Below, piece by piece: positions 22,362 to 33,734 of a stretch of 58,624 nt of DNA. The DNA is from Terfezia claveryi. Lineage: Eukaryota > Ascomycota > Pezizomycetes > Pezizales > Pezizaceae. The notes beneath the pieces are model-generated. The model was not told the DNA's origin and searched no databases. It was given only the letters and a program-made list of their open reading frames with translations. The translations under genes were made by a program, and so were the position numbers. The stretch lies in assembly GCA_015179025.1 (NCBI GenBank), contig WHUX01000284.1, forward strand, positions 1 to 58,624, read 5' to 3'. Position 1 is the first letter of the stretch, and every line of letters begins with the position of its first letter.

Positions 22362-22973
22362 TATTATAACTATATACTTAGTTGTCCTTATTATTACCTG
22401 TAATGTAGGTAATAGGTTATAATTATTGTTGCCTTTAATATTACCTATAATACATGTAATAGGTTATTATGATTATTCTTTTTGTTATTACCTATAATCA
22501 TAAGTAATATATTATAGTTACCTTATTTGGCTTCTGAGATAGGGATTTTAGGAAGCTTATTTCTACCATTACCTTAACAGAACTATATATATATAGCCCT
22601 TCTCCTTCGTACTATCATTAAATCCCTATTTGATGTCTTATATACCTAATATAGGACTTTGCTTCCCTTACACTAGTATACTTTCTCTATATACTCCCTT
22701 TGCCCCATAAATAACTCTACAGTATAGCAGTCTCCTTTCAATATATGAGGCAACTGCTTCCATATATCTCTTGCCTCTTATTTTTTTTTCCTATCATAAC
22801 CTTCTCCTAGTCATATATATAGTATTCTTATTTGTTTATTACCATAGCCTTACTATTACCTTGCCTCTAGCCTTCTTCCAAATTATATATATAGTACTCC
22901 TATATATGCAATTCCCCCTTACTACTTTTTAGAGGTACTTCTTAGTTATCTTGCTTCCAGAGCCAATATTACA
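22362..22973 (+). repeat. GypA LTR relic with internal triplication
   Basis: Aligned by eye to the GypA LTRs: CTTAGTTGTCCTTATTATTACC near the start, CTTCTGAGATAGGG (22,543), GATGTCTTATATACC and the terminal AATATTACA. It is followed by a mutated primer-binding site (CTATGTTAGATTACTCTGA for CTACATTGGATCCTTTGAA), so it was a 5' LTR. The segment around ATTACCTGTAATGTAGGTAAT occurs three times, making it longer than its relatives. Internal sequence fades out by about 23,040. Confidence 0.7.
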
Positions 22974-23040
22974 CTATGTTAGATTACTCTGATTAACCAG
23001 CATATATAATATCTACTTAAAACACCACTTCTATGCTTGT

Positions 23041-24450
23041 AGTTAGATTTTAGGCCTAGTAAACCCTTCCTATCTTTATGAACTAGGCCAACTTCAATAG
23101 CTATCACTAAACTATTATCAATATCTAATTTTATAGAGATATATTAGGTTAATAGCTAGAATTAGCTATATATAAAACACAATAAAAATAGACTAGAGCT
23201 AATGATGAAGTTATAATACTTACCAAAAACCTCCTTTTATACCAGACTGACTTTACCTTCTACCAAAACAACCTAACAACTGCCCAAAATAACTGAGTTA
23301 ATAAAAGAAGAACTATTTAGATCCTGAATAGAGTTCTAGATATGATTAGATTCTAAATAGCCCCAGTACCTTAAGTATCTCAGGCATGCAAAACCTAAGA
23401 TCTCCTCACTCTACTAAATTTTAATAGCCCCAGAACTCACCTGAAAGCCTGAAAAAAATTCTATTAAGCTCAAACTAAATAGTGATACTATAAAGTTCCT
23501 TACTATTTAGTACTAATTAGCCTATATATACAGCCTACTAGAAGGTATAGCTTTAAGGTTGGACTAGATCTAACCTTATATACTCAATAACTGCTTTAAC
23601 CTCCCTAACATTGCTACTTTATTCATAATTCTCAACTGCACTTTTAGATACTATATTCACCAAGATAATTTTTTCCTATACTACTTCACTAAGACTTACA
23701 CTGATAGCCAAGTTTTGCCCATACCTCCAACTTGGTAAGTCAGCTATATATCACTCTGAATTACTTAGGCTAGTGCCAAGTAGCTGTTGCCTAATCACTA
23801 AGTCTTAGTATTACCTACTAATATATATTACTTGACGGAAGGACTTGTTTCTTAATATATACTTTATATAGTTTAGTTCAAATTTAACTAAATATACTGA
23901 CACTATCATAGATTACCTCCACTATAATGAATTGCTTAGATTAAAGTGATTTGTTTCATGAGAATTACAGTATACAAAACTTGATAAGGTATTAATGAAT
24001 ATAATTTATATTAGCATTTAAGGTAAAGTAAAATTATGTAGAAGAATAATAGGGGAATGAATAGAAAGTTAGCTACTAATAGAATATAGTTGAGAAATGG
24101 CAGTAAGGATTGAGTAGGAAGGAAAAGTTCAAGTCCATGATAGGAAGAGAAATTCATAATAGAGGCAATCAATAACAGGAGGATAAATCTGTAGTTCTAG
24201 AATTATTACCCTTCTCACTATCCCATAGTTATTATAGAATTGTCTTAAGTTGTCATAAAATTAACTTAAGTTATTATAGAATTGTTTATTTTAGCAAATT
24301 ATGTTTTACCTAAATTATAACCTCTCCTAATATTCTATTTCCTACTGTTATAACTTAATATAACCTAAAAAAAAAACAAAAAAATAAAAATGGAACTAAT
24401 TACAAAATGTCTAACCCCTAAATATATAATATAACCTAAAAAAATAACCT
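23041..24450. other. AT-rich stretch without recognisable genes
   Basis: No frame longer than a few tens of codons and no match to other elements in the window was seen. It is probably decayed repeat DNA. A-rich runs occur at 24,368-24,390. Confidence 0.5.
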
Positions 24451-24666
24451 TATAGAAAATGTCAAATCCCCTACTCCTGGCCTCTTCCTTCCATTTCTTA
24501 TACATTATCAGAATGTGATGACAACATAGGTAATATCAGTAGTATAAGTTATGCTGGAGGTGGAAATAGTACTAGCAAAGTAAGTAGTATTACTAGTAAA
24601 GAACATATTACAGAAGATTGTGAGGCACCAACCAATGCTAGTAAAGGAAGTATTATAGGAGATGGT
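24451..24666 (+). other. Open frame interrupted by GypA-2 (left part)
   Basis: A plus-strand frame with no stop runs from 24,448 to the LTR edge (YRKCQIPYSW ... SKGSIIGDG), rich in Ser, Asn and Ile. Joined to the right flank at 46,979 with one target copy removed, the frame continues (GDG then RALTNTSNLVDSE). It may be a low-complexity host or repeat ORF. No function is assigned. Confidence 0.35.
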
Positions 24667-25202
24667 TATAATGAGGGCTCTAAGGGACAAGGTGACTAAG
24701 GGGTACACCAGGGCAGTGGTAAGGGGGAATCACATATGTCGAAGTACTACGTATATGATCTGGAGAAAGGCTAGATACAAGATAAGGGCAGGGCTAGGGT
24801 AATACATACGTAAGAACGCTATGTGTGTGACCAGGGAAGGCTGGGACAGAGGCAAGTGCAAGAGGTAAGAGAGGTAGAGAGCAAGGGGTACGAGACACAT
24901 GGAGGTGGTTGCTGCATATATCGGAGGGAGGCAGCTGCAGAGCTGTTCATGAGACAAGGAGGTACACAAGAGAGGTGCACAAGCATTAGGAGAGGCAAGG
25001 TCCTGTATTGGATATATAAGATGTTGGATGGGGATCCAATGATAGTACAAGGGATAAGGGCTATATATATATGATTCTAGGCTAAGGCAATGGAAGGAAT
25101 AAGCTTCTCGAGATCCCTATCTCGAGAGCCAAGCAGGATAGCAATAACCTATCACCTGTGTCACAGGTGATGACAAGGACAACTAAGCACACTATTGTGA
25201 CA
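24667..25202 (-). repeat. GypA-2 3' LTR
   Basis: On the minus strand it starts TGTCACAATAG at 25,202 and ends CCCTCATTATA at 24,667, exactly the length of its partner at 46,438. The pair is roughly 85% identical by eye. A polypurine tract (GGGGGGATAG on the minus strand) lies at 25,203-25,212. It contains a perfect palindrome at 25,151-25,171. Confidence 0.9.
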
Positions 25203-25429
25203 CTATCCCCCCTTTAGGGTAGAGCTCCAGTGACAAGGAGGCTTTGGGCATGACAACCAGCAAAATCAACATAGGAAACAACAACAAGTACAAGAACGAG
25301 AACCCTGACTCCAAACAACAATAAAGACCTATCACCTGTATTGCAGGTGATAATGGAGACAACAACAAGAACAAGAATAAGAACAAGGACAAGACCCCCA
25401 ACTCAAATATAGGGAGATTACACAAGGGG

Positions 25430-26620
25430 GCAGAGCTTCCTCAGATATCATTGATGGAATAGAGAGACTAGATCCTGAGCATTTTCCAGGTCCTCAGCAG
25501 GTTGCCAGGTCGCCTTGTCGTCCTCTAACCATTTAACCTTGTACTGGACTCACCCATAGCACTTCCTGGAGTCTAGTACCTCCTCTACCTCCCCCTCCTC
25601 TTTTCCTACAATCACTACAGGAGGAGGTGGTGGATGTCTTTGACCTGGAAGAGAATCATCTACAGCTGGTTCGATTTCCGAGATGTGAATGACGGGATGG
25701 TACTTGATATTCTTAGTGAACTTCAGCCGGTAGGCATGAGTGCCCATATTCCCTAATACCTCATATGGCCCCAAGACTTTGTGGTCCAGCTTACGAGAAG
25801 GTTGTTCTGTCCAGAAGTGCTGACTAAAGAGCCACACCTTATCTCTTGGCTGGTATCTGGAGGCTGGCAACCATGATCCGTTGGCATACTCGGCTTGCCT
25901 AGTTTGTGCATATCCCAGCTTGGCTTTTAGGGTAGAGTGGAGCTTTGCAATTCTAGCTACGAACTCCTTAGCTGGGGGGTGGATTCTCTTTAGAGACCAC
26001 AAGGCATCTATGAATCAGAGATGCTAACCATAATTTGCCAGAAAGGGGGAAGTTTTCAAGGACTCTGAGAACTGGTTGTTTGTGGCAAACTCACAGGTTG
26101 CTAATAAGGACACCTAGGTATTTTGCTGGTGGTTAACATAGGCCCGTAGATATTATTCCATGATAGCATTCATCCTTTCTGACTAGCCATTAGTCTGGTG
26201 GTGGTAGGCTATCGAGAAGCTTATCTTGATCCCCAAAAGCTTGCAAAATGCTTTCCAGAATTCCGAGGTGAACTGAGGCCCTCGGTCAGATACAATAGAT
26301 TCAGGGAGGCCATGATATTGGAACACATTGGTGAAGTACAGATTGGCTAGCTCTAGGGCAGAGCAGGTGTCCTGGCAAGGTATTACATACCTTATTTTCA
26401 TCAGTCGATCCACTACTATCAGGATGGCATTGAATCCAAAGTCCTCCAGCAACCCAGTTATGAAGTCTATGGTCAGGTGTTGCCAGGGTCGATTCGGGAT
26501 CTTCAGGGGCTTCAAAGTTCCGTAAGGGGTATGGTGAGTAGGCTTTGACCTTCTACAGGTATGGTAGTTACATACATACCTTTCTACATCTTTCTGCTAA
26601 GCGATCCAGGTGTACTGCCT
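25430..26620 (-). pseudogene. GypA-2 integrase and chromodomain
   Basis: Core RPWQHLTIDFITGLLEDFGF and LPESIVSDRGPQFTSEFW with two catalytic Asp; SFSIAYHHQTNG leads to the Glu region. The C-terminal domain is open at 25,550-26,002 (SWLPASRYQPRDKVWLFSQH, LDHKVLGPYEVLG). A chromodomain remnant, VQYKVKWLEDDKATWQPAED, follows at about 25,470-25,550 after a stop. Confidence 0.8.
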
Positions 26621-28300
26621 AGCTAGCAGCTCTAAGGTCTTAGCTACTCCAGGGTGGCCAGTGGCCAAAGTGTCATAGTATTCCCTAATTATGTTTAAAT
26701 GCAAGTCCCCTTCCGGTACGTAGAGTCGGTCCAGGTAGTATAGAAGGCCATCCTGAATGGTGCACTCAGCTAGGGGAATCTTGGTGTGACAGTGCTGTCC
26801 AGCCTCCACTACGGTAATTATGTCTTTGGCCAGTGGGTCCCCCACATATGCCCTTTTTACCTGTTGTCAGAGATCACTTCCAGCATCTGCATTGGCCTTG
26901 ACATCCATGATCTCAGCTTCAGCCTCAGCCTCAGCCAGGACTTTGGCGGCCAGGTCAAGATTTTCTGGCTTCAGTACTACCTGGTTCTGGTATTTTAGCT
27001 TTTCATCCCCCCCCTTAGGGAGATCTCCTGATCTCCTGGTCAGTGCGTCTGGTTTCCCACCAGCCTTTCCTGGCCAGTACTTGATTTTGAAGTTGAATCG
27101 GGACAGGAATTCCAACCGCTTAGCCTGTTGGTGATTTAGTAGCTTAGTAGTTGTGAAGTATTCCAGGTTCATGTGGTCAGAAAGGACCTTGATAACCCTC
27201 TTTGCTGACTCCAGGTAGGGCCTCCATTCCTCAAAAGCCCATACAATGGCCATTAATTCCTTATTATAGATCTCATAATTGCACTCTACTGGGGAGTGCT
27301 TTTTCGAGAAGTATGCCACTGAGTGGAGGATGCCGTTAACGTCGTTCTGGGACAGGATTCCCGTGGAGATATAGTCAGAGGTATCAGTTTCGATAATACA
27401 CTCCTATTCGGAGTTGAAATGGGCTAGGATCAGTACTGAGCAGAAGGCTTCCTTAAGGTTCTGGAAGGCAGATTGGGCTTCTGGATTCCAGTGGAATGCC
27501 CTTTTCGTCAGGTGTGAGCTAGCTTCTACCTTCGTTTTCATCAAGGCTATCAGAGGTACTATGATCCTTAAGTATCTCAGGATGAACCAGCAGTAGAAGT
27601 TGGCAAATCTTAGAAAGGCTTACACATCCTTCAAATTAGCTAGGGTTTCCCACTCCTGCATTGCAGCAACTTTAGTAGGGTCCATACTAATGCTTTCGAT
27701 GGTGATAATCAACCCTAGATACTTAACCTGCTGTATATAGAACTCGCACTTTTCTAGCTTCAGGTATAACCCAGCCTATTCCAGCTTTTCCAGCACTTGT
27801 CGGATATGAATCTTGTGTTCCACTAGAGTATCTGAATATATAAGGATATTGTCCAGGTAGTCAGTGTAGAACACATCCAGGAAATCCTGTAAGGTGTCAA
27901 GGATAAAGTACTGGAAGGAGGCCAGAGCATTAGTTAGGCCGAAGGACATTACATTGTACTGGAAATAAACATATCGTATCTGGAAGGCAGTTTTCTACTC
28001 CTCTCCCTCGGTGATTCATACCAGGTTGTACGCCCCCCTCAGATCCAATTTGGTGAACTACTTTGCTTTGGAGAGCCTAGCTAATGTCTTCTGCATCAGA
28101 GGTAGGAGGTACCTATTTTTGACCGTTATCTTGTTCAGGCTATGATAATCAATACACAACTGAAGAGAGCCATCCAATTTCTTCACGAACAGTATAGGAG
28201 CACGCGCTAGGAAAGAGCTGTGCCGAATGAAGCTCTTATTCAAATTCTCCTCCAAGTACTTCTTTAGGGCCTCTAACTCCACTCGGGACATTCCATAGAG
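26597..28300 (-). pseudogene. GypA-2 RT and RNase H
   Basis: From about 28,291: [40 protein letters not shown], then RNase [21 protein letters not shown] (27,319) and [20 protein letters not shown]. The equivalent of the YLDD box near 27,850 is mutated: the plus strand reads CCAGGTAGTCAGTGTAG, giving YTDYLD in place of YLDD. Multiple stops are present. Confidence 0.8.
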
Positions 28301-28961
28301 AGGGCCATAAGAGAGAGTTTTTCCTTCAATCAGTGGAAATATATAGTTGTATGGTCAGTAGGGGGCAAGCTTTTCTATAGTCTTTTTCGAGAATAAGTCA
28401 ATAAACTCATGGTAATTATCTGGGACTATGGACTTCTATTCTTCTTTGGACCTTGTCTTGTTGATTTCCAAGGTTATATCATGTATAGAGAGGGCATGTG
28501 CCTTCAGCTTGTGCCTCCTGGTGAGGTAAGCAAAAGCCCCTGCACCAATAAAGCTAACACTCAGGGGTTTTGGGGAAGCGGGGGATATTGGGGAAGCAGG
28601 GGGAACAGGAACAGAAGCAGGAGGGTTGTTAAAGTTGATATATGTGGTCTGGTATACTACCTGCCAGTGGGCAGAGTCCTCTACCAGGGGAGGTAGTGCA
28701 CATAACCCCTTAATGGTAGTTCATGGAGCACCATAGTGCGTTTTGCAATACCTAATATTAAAAGTCAAGGTGTAAGAGCTAAAGTTAACAGAGATATTAT
28801 ACATTCAAAGCTAAGGAATCCCCAGAATAATGGGGTATTTGAACTTAGTTACAAATATCGGTAGACTCTCTGAATGGTCCCTAATGGCGCTAGGCAGGCA
28901 GGCAAGATCGGTGATAGCCCCTGAAGAGATTAGACAGCCATCAATAAGATCAAGAAGGCGG
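28300..28961 (-). pseudogene. GypA-2 protease/linker, part distal to the GypC insertion
   Basis: Continues the GypA frame upstream of RT, with VSFIGAGAFAYLTRRHK (about 28,515-28,560) and the decayed KLKYPIIL region (28,835-28,860). It breaks off at GAAGGCGG (28,954-28,961) inside the protease coding region, where GypA-1 at about 6,480 reads GAAGGCAGGGGG. Confidence 0.75.
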
Positions 28962-29738
28962 TATGAAGGCACTTTGTTCCTAATGGAAGAATATGTACTG
29001 AAGGACTAGGTGAGAGCTTCAATAGTATTGCAAACTTAGAAAAGAAGAAAAGATAGAGAGATCACAAAAGTAGAATCGTACATCACAAAATCACTGTTTT
29101 TTTGGCCTCCTTTGAGTTTTTGTATAAAAATACTATAACAACTATATCCTTCTGCTTTCATTACAATAACATCATTATTAACCAACAAGACTAACTTTTG
29201 TGTAATTCTGCCTCGAACTAACTGTTATACTGATACCTATCTCTCTTGACACCCGTACAAGCTTGTTTGACTGACAATTCTCTTACTTATTCGACACCCA
29301 AACAACTCTGTTCGACTGTCAAATCTTCACTTTATTTGATACCCGAACAACTCTGTTTCACTATCAAATCTCTTGCTTTATTTGATACCCGAACAACTCT
29401 ATTCGACTGTCAAATGTCTTGCTTTATTTGATACCCCAACAACTTTGTTCCACTGTCAAATCTCTTGCTTTATTTGACACTCAACAACTCTGTTCGACTG
29501 TCAATTCTTTTGCTTTATCTAGCATATCAGCCTCTTTAATTTGACACTCGAACAATCCTGTTCGAGTATCAGTATTAATAAACAAATTACCAAAAAACAA
29601 TGCTATTTATTTTAAATAACTAAATTACTTGACGAATGAAAACCAATAAAATAAATAATAAAAATATAATAAAGAAAAAACTAAAAGAAAAACTTAAAAA
29701 ATTAAACTTTTTCCTACTCTTCCTTTTTTTCAACTACA
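28962..29738 (-). repeat. GypC 3' LTR with repeated palindromic units
   Basis: On the minus strand it starts TGTAGTTG at 29,738 and ends GCCTTCATA at 28,962. The interval 29,246-29,560 has about seven units of about 45 bases, each holding TTTGATACCCGAACAACTCT followed by GTTCGACTGTCAAA, an imperfect palindrome. The partner is at 44,151. Confidence 0.85.
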
Positions 29739-29999
29739 TCCGACCCTTTTAACAAGAGTTGATGTCCTCATCAACCCAACAAAATCTAACCCAAAAAAAT
29801 AAATAAATAATAAAGAAAAACAACTTAACCGAACATACCATGACTAATAAAAAAAAACCATATAATCCCTAAAAAAATGCATCCAAATGAAATAAAAGCA
29901 CTATTCATATCCCTAAAAAAAAATCCCTATATTCCTAACTAAAGAAAAACATAATTTACCTCAAAAAAAAAAAATCATAACATTAAACAATAAGAAACC
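29739..29999. other. GypC 3' untranslated region
   Basis: A-rich stretch between the third ORF and the 3' LTR. On the minus strand AAAAGGGTCGGA lies next to the LTR and may be the polypurine tract. No coding seen. Confidence 0.45.
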
Positions 30000-31322
30000 C
30001 TACTCATCATTCTCCTCTTCCTCCTCATCATCATCATTATCATCAAAGAAGATTTCAAGTGCCTTTTTCAATATTGGGGACATCTCTCTCATCACTGGTA
30101 CTACCTTCATCTTTATTCCGCTTATGAGCATTTGTAGTCTACGTATTATATGAGCAGGCAGAACCCATAGCTCATCTTCCTCTTTGTTTTCATTATGAGC
30201 ATTCGGTACTGTTAGTACATCTCGAACCTTACCTACCATGAGTAGATTGTTGCGAGTTTCTGAGTTTATTGCGTCAACGTCTTCTTTTGTTGAATGGTCC
30301 AACAACCTTAGCACTTTAAAATCACAGTCCTCTTCATTTGCCTCTTCTATCTATATTTACTTGTAGGTAGGGAGTTGCTCTTATGGGGGTGCTCTTTGGC
30401 GCTTACGAGTCTGGCCACATCCACGAGTTGTCTATCACCCTCTTATCTGTGTACTTTACCTTGTCGAAGTTGTAGGATTAGGTGGTATTACTACCGATGT
30501 GGTAGGGATTCGGGGTACAGAAGACAATGCTGCTTCTACTGCCTCTTAACTTTGGTTCTCTCTTTCCCTGGCTTCTGCATTCTCCAAAGAATTCAAGAGG
30601 TTGTCCTGACCTATTCGATCTGCTAATAATCTCAACATCGCAGTATAGGCTAGATGGTATTTTTTCTGATGTACTTCGAGTAATAATAGTAGGTTAGCAT
30701 TCTAAAGTACACACTGAATGTCTTCTGCTCTTGCCCAGTCATCTTTCTTAGTTCTTGGTATTTCTTTTCGAGCAGCAATTTCGGTTCTGATTAATGGCAT
30801 GATATCATCAACTAAATCCATTCCATGATCAAAGGATAATAGTTGTGCTGCAAGGGAATATAGTCAGGTGAATTCGATAGATGGCTAAGGAAGATAGAGC
30901 TCGCCCATAAGTATTGTCCATTCTGGGCTCCAATATTTTTCTGTCAGAAGATTTTAATTATAGCGTCTTCGAAGAGCAACAGTATACACAGAGCCCAATC
31001 TATCTAACTTGTCCATTTGTAGCTCTTGTTTAGCTCGTTCACGAGAAACTCCCCATGCTGCTAGTTCAGTGTCTGTGGCTTGTATAATCAATGTCATGTG
31101 AGGTGCTGCAAGTGCTCCAACTCTTTCTCCTATTTCTCTTGTTAATTGTACTATTCTCTTCAGAAATCTCTACTAATTTAGTCTACCGATAATGGATTTG
31201 AATGCTCCTTCAAACTAGATGTTGATAATACTCTCACTGAGTATAATTTCCTTAAATTTCATCTGCAATTCTCCTTCTACGATAGTGAATAGTCACGCGA
31301 GTTCTAATCTAGAAGAGGACAT
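30000..31322 (-). pseudogene. GypC third ORF, unknown function
   Basis: A single minus-strand frame of exactly 441 codons from ATG at 31,322 to the stop at 30,000, with about a dozen internal stops but no net indel. Readable segments: MSSSRLELA, GALAAPHMTLIIQATDTELA, ERAKQELQMDKLDRLGSVYT, AYTAMLRLLADRIGQDNLLN, a basic patch RKRQRAPP, LLMVGKVRDVLTVPN, and a very acidic C terminus, DDNDDDEEEEENDE. It lies downstream of integrase where some elements keep env-like or accessory genes. No signal peptide or membrane segment is seen, so an envelope is unlikely. Confidence 0.6.
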
Positions 31323-31652
31323 TGTGGGGGTATAGGTAAGGAATAGTACAAGTAGTAATAAGAATACTAGAGATATATGGGTGAATATGGGCGAAGTTTT
31401 TTCAGTTTTTCCTGAAAACTGAAGAAGGCTGTTGTTTGCTAGTTCTAGATGTGATCTTAGTAGTTATCTTGAGGAGGAAAGAAAATGAAGACTTAGCTCT
31501 TGCTTTCCACCTTTTATATACTTCTATATCCTTCAACCATATATTAAGGTACACTAAATAAGATAAAACACATTAAAAACATTGCAATACTTAGACTTGC
31601 CCTATAACATCATATCCAAATTTGTAACATGCTATATTAGAACAAACTACAC
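31323..31652. other. Spacer between GypC pol and third ORF
   Basis: About 330 bases with no frame of note, from the end of integrase (stop at 31,653-31,655) to the third ORF start. Confidence 0.4.
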
Positions 31653-31907
31653 CTATTCAAGTTCATCCAGTTCTATTTCCTCTATTTTCTCTTGTAGTAG
31701 TCTGTACTCTTCACAGTCGACCCCTGTTCGTGGGTAGAAGCGTTTCAGCCTTTCTCCCAGGTACGGTAGCTTTATTTGAGTACAGTCTAGCTCTTCCAGA
31801 AGGTAGGTACCTCTATCCCTATGCAAATCTTTAATTCTGTAAGGGCCAAGCCAATAGTTCTCTAACTTCCTAGACTATTGCTTTGTTAATATAGAATTAT
31901 AGAGAAG
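31653..31907 (-). pseudogene. GypC integrase, C-terminal piece
   Basis: YWLGPYRIKDLHRDRGTYLL, KLPYLGERLKRFYPRTG and a stop at 31,653: the barrel-like end of a gypsy integrase. It is separated from the rest by GypA-3. Removing the insert and one AGAAG gives a continuous frame (DLDISDLV then LLYNSILTKQ), with one TAG after TKQ. Confidence 0.85.
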
Positions 31908-32487
31908 TGTCACAACTATGTTCTTAGTCTCGATTTGATACTCTATTAGAAAGAAATAGTCTCAAAATTGGCATCCTGACACTACTGGGTGCCACTGGGC
32001 ACCCTTGGGCGGTCTCAAAAGGTATTCTATTCCTTCCTGATATCGAACAGGCTTGTTCGGGTATCGTACTGTTTTGACACTCCCACAGGCTTGTTTGGGT
32101 GTCATCGATGGGTGATTGTTATCATGGCTTCTGAGATAGGAATCTCAAAATCCTTATTCCTCCCATAACCTTGGCCTGGAATCATATATATATATCTTCA
32201 TTTCTCCGCCCTCTCATTTCATCCCCATCCAATGTCTTGTATATCTAATATAGAGCCTTACTTCTCTCCATATTGGTGCATCTCCCTTATGCACCTCCTT
32301 GTCTCGCCTTATCTCTGCAGCCCTGCTGCCTCCTACTACTCCCGTATGCCTCTCTCGCCCTCACTTTTGCCCCCGTCCTAGCCTTTCCCCTAGTCACACA
32401 CATAGTGTTCCTACGTATGTATTACCCTAGCCTTGCCCTTGCCTCGGTGTACCCCTTGGTTGCCTTATCCCTAAAGTCATCATTATA
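31908..32487 (+). repeat. GypA-3 5' LTR
   Basis: Starts TGTCACAACTATG and ends GTCATCATTATA; the terminal TACA is mutated to TATA. It is followed by CTACGTTGGATTCTTTGGAC, the mutated GypA primer-binding site. 580 bases because of a 99-base insert at 31,944-32,042. Confidence 0.92.
31944..32042. mobile_element. MITE-like 99-base insertion in the 5' LTR
   Basis: Absent from the partner LTR at 37,655, which reads GATACTCGAACAAG across the site. The insert begins TATTAGAAAGAAATAG, and its last 16 bases read TATCAGGAAGGAATAG on the other strand (13 of 16 match; the differences are transitions). TC on both sides (31,942-31,943 and 32,043-32,044) would be a 2-base target duplication. The inside holds GGGTGCC/GGCACCC. 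Confidence 0.75.
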
Positions 32488-32523
32488 CTACGTTGGATTC
32501 TTTGGACCAATTAGTATGCAATT

Positions 32524-33693
32524 ATGTCAGGAGCAGCTCTCCTACTACCTGCTATTAGGTTTCAGACCTGGAGAAACTCCCCTATACCCTCAGGCCCAAA
32601 TGAATTGAATGCCTATCATTAAGAAATCATCGATATTTTCAAGGCCATGGATGCTATCGTAGCTGAACTCAGCAACAGCCTGGCTATGGCTAAACGAAAG
32701 CTAAGATCCACCAACGAAGAGATCACGATCCTCCAGACATATCTCGACCATGTGAACCTAGCACTGGCCAATAAATAGACAATGGTCCAAAACCTCAGCT
32801 GAGCTCTAGGGAACCTGACAATACCAACAGCAGCCAGTAGCAACAAGACCAAAAGCATTTCGACTCCCCCTAAGTTCAATGGGGATTGAGTTCATCTACG
32901 AGCCTGGAAGAATGCAGTCAACCTCAAGCTAAATGGGGACTCTGCCAGGTTCTCGTCAGAACAACATCATCTGGTATAAGTTTTCGCCTTGCTAGAGGAG
33001 AAAGCTTGTAACCAGATTCAGCCATACATCCTTGAAACCGAGATCAAGCTCAACAATATCTTGGCCCTTTTTCCAATCCTAGATAGGGCATTTAGGAATC
33101 TAGATGCCTTTGGCACTGCCAGTAGAGCCCTCCAAGCCCTCAGGTAGAAAAATACCAATCTGTCTACTTATGTGGCAGAATTCTCGAGACTGGTGGTGGA
33201 GGTCCGATGGAATGACCAGTCCAAACTGGAGCAATTCCAGGAAGGGCTAAATGACGAAATCCAGCAGGCCATGGTCAGCCTCCCGGGAGCCAAAACCCTT
33301 GACGAATTGATTGACCAGGCTTCCTGAGTGGAACAGTAGATGTTCCGGCTCCACAACAGCCTCCCATTCAGGCTAGCACCCCATCTCCCACCACTCCAGC
33401 AACACCATGCCACCAAAGCAGCTCAGGCCCCTACCCCCGCTAATCAAAGAGCACACCTATTGTTGGTGGCAGGAGGGCCCACCCCCATGGATTTATTATC
33501 ACGAAGGCTCTGCCTGACACAAGAAGAGAGGGAACGTCGCTGAATGAATGGGCTGTACATAGCATATAGAAAGAGGGACCACTTCATCACAGCATGTCCC
33601 CTCTGCAAAAACCGCTCGATAGCCGCTCACGCTATCTCCAAATCCAGGATTGAAGAGGTAGATAAGTCAGGAAAAGCCCTGTCTCTTACATAG
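32524..33693 (+). pseudogene. GypA-3 gag
   Basis: One frame from ATG 32,524 to TAG 33,691-33,693 (389 codons) with about nine internal stops. PPKFNGD and YVAEFSRLVVEVRWNDQSKL mark capsid. The knuckle is lost: YIAYRKRDHFITAC has Tyr for both first Cys of the GypA CIACGKGDHFIAAC. Confidence 0.85.
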
Positions 33694-33734
33694 TCACTGA
33701 CACTAGCAAGGGACCTACATTAGGTCACCTGTCT

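Noticed and set aside
29246..29560. CRISPR-like array of palindromic repeats at about 45-base spacing
   Set aside because: The spacers are themselves similar, the array is duplicated in both LTRs of a gypsy element, and the context is eukaryotic.
30375..30626. 83-codon plus-strand frame with Cys and Ser
   Set aside because: Antisense to the GypC third ORF, which explains the region better as a single 441-codon frame.
32619..32879. Minus-strand ORF opposite GypA-3 gag (also 33,168-33,416 and 33,776-34,060)
   Set aside because: Antisense shadows of a recognised gag-pol frame.
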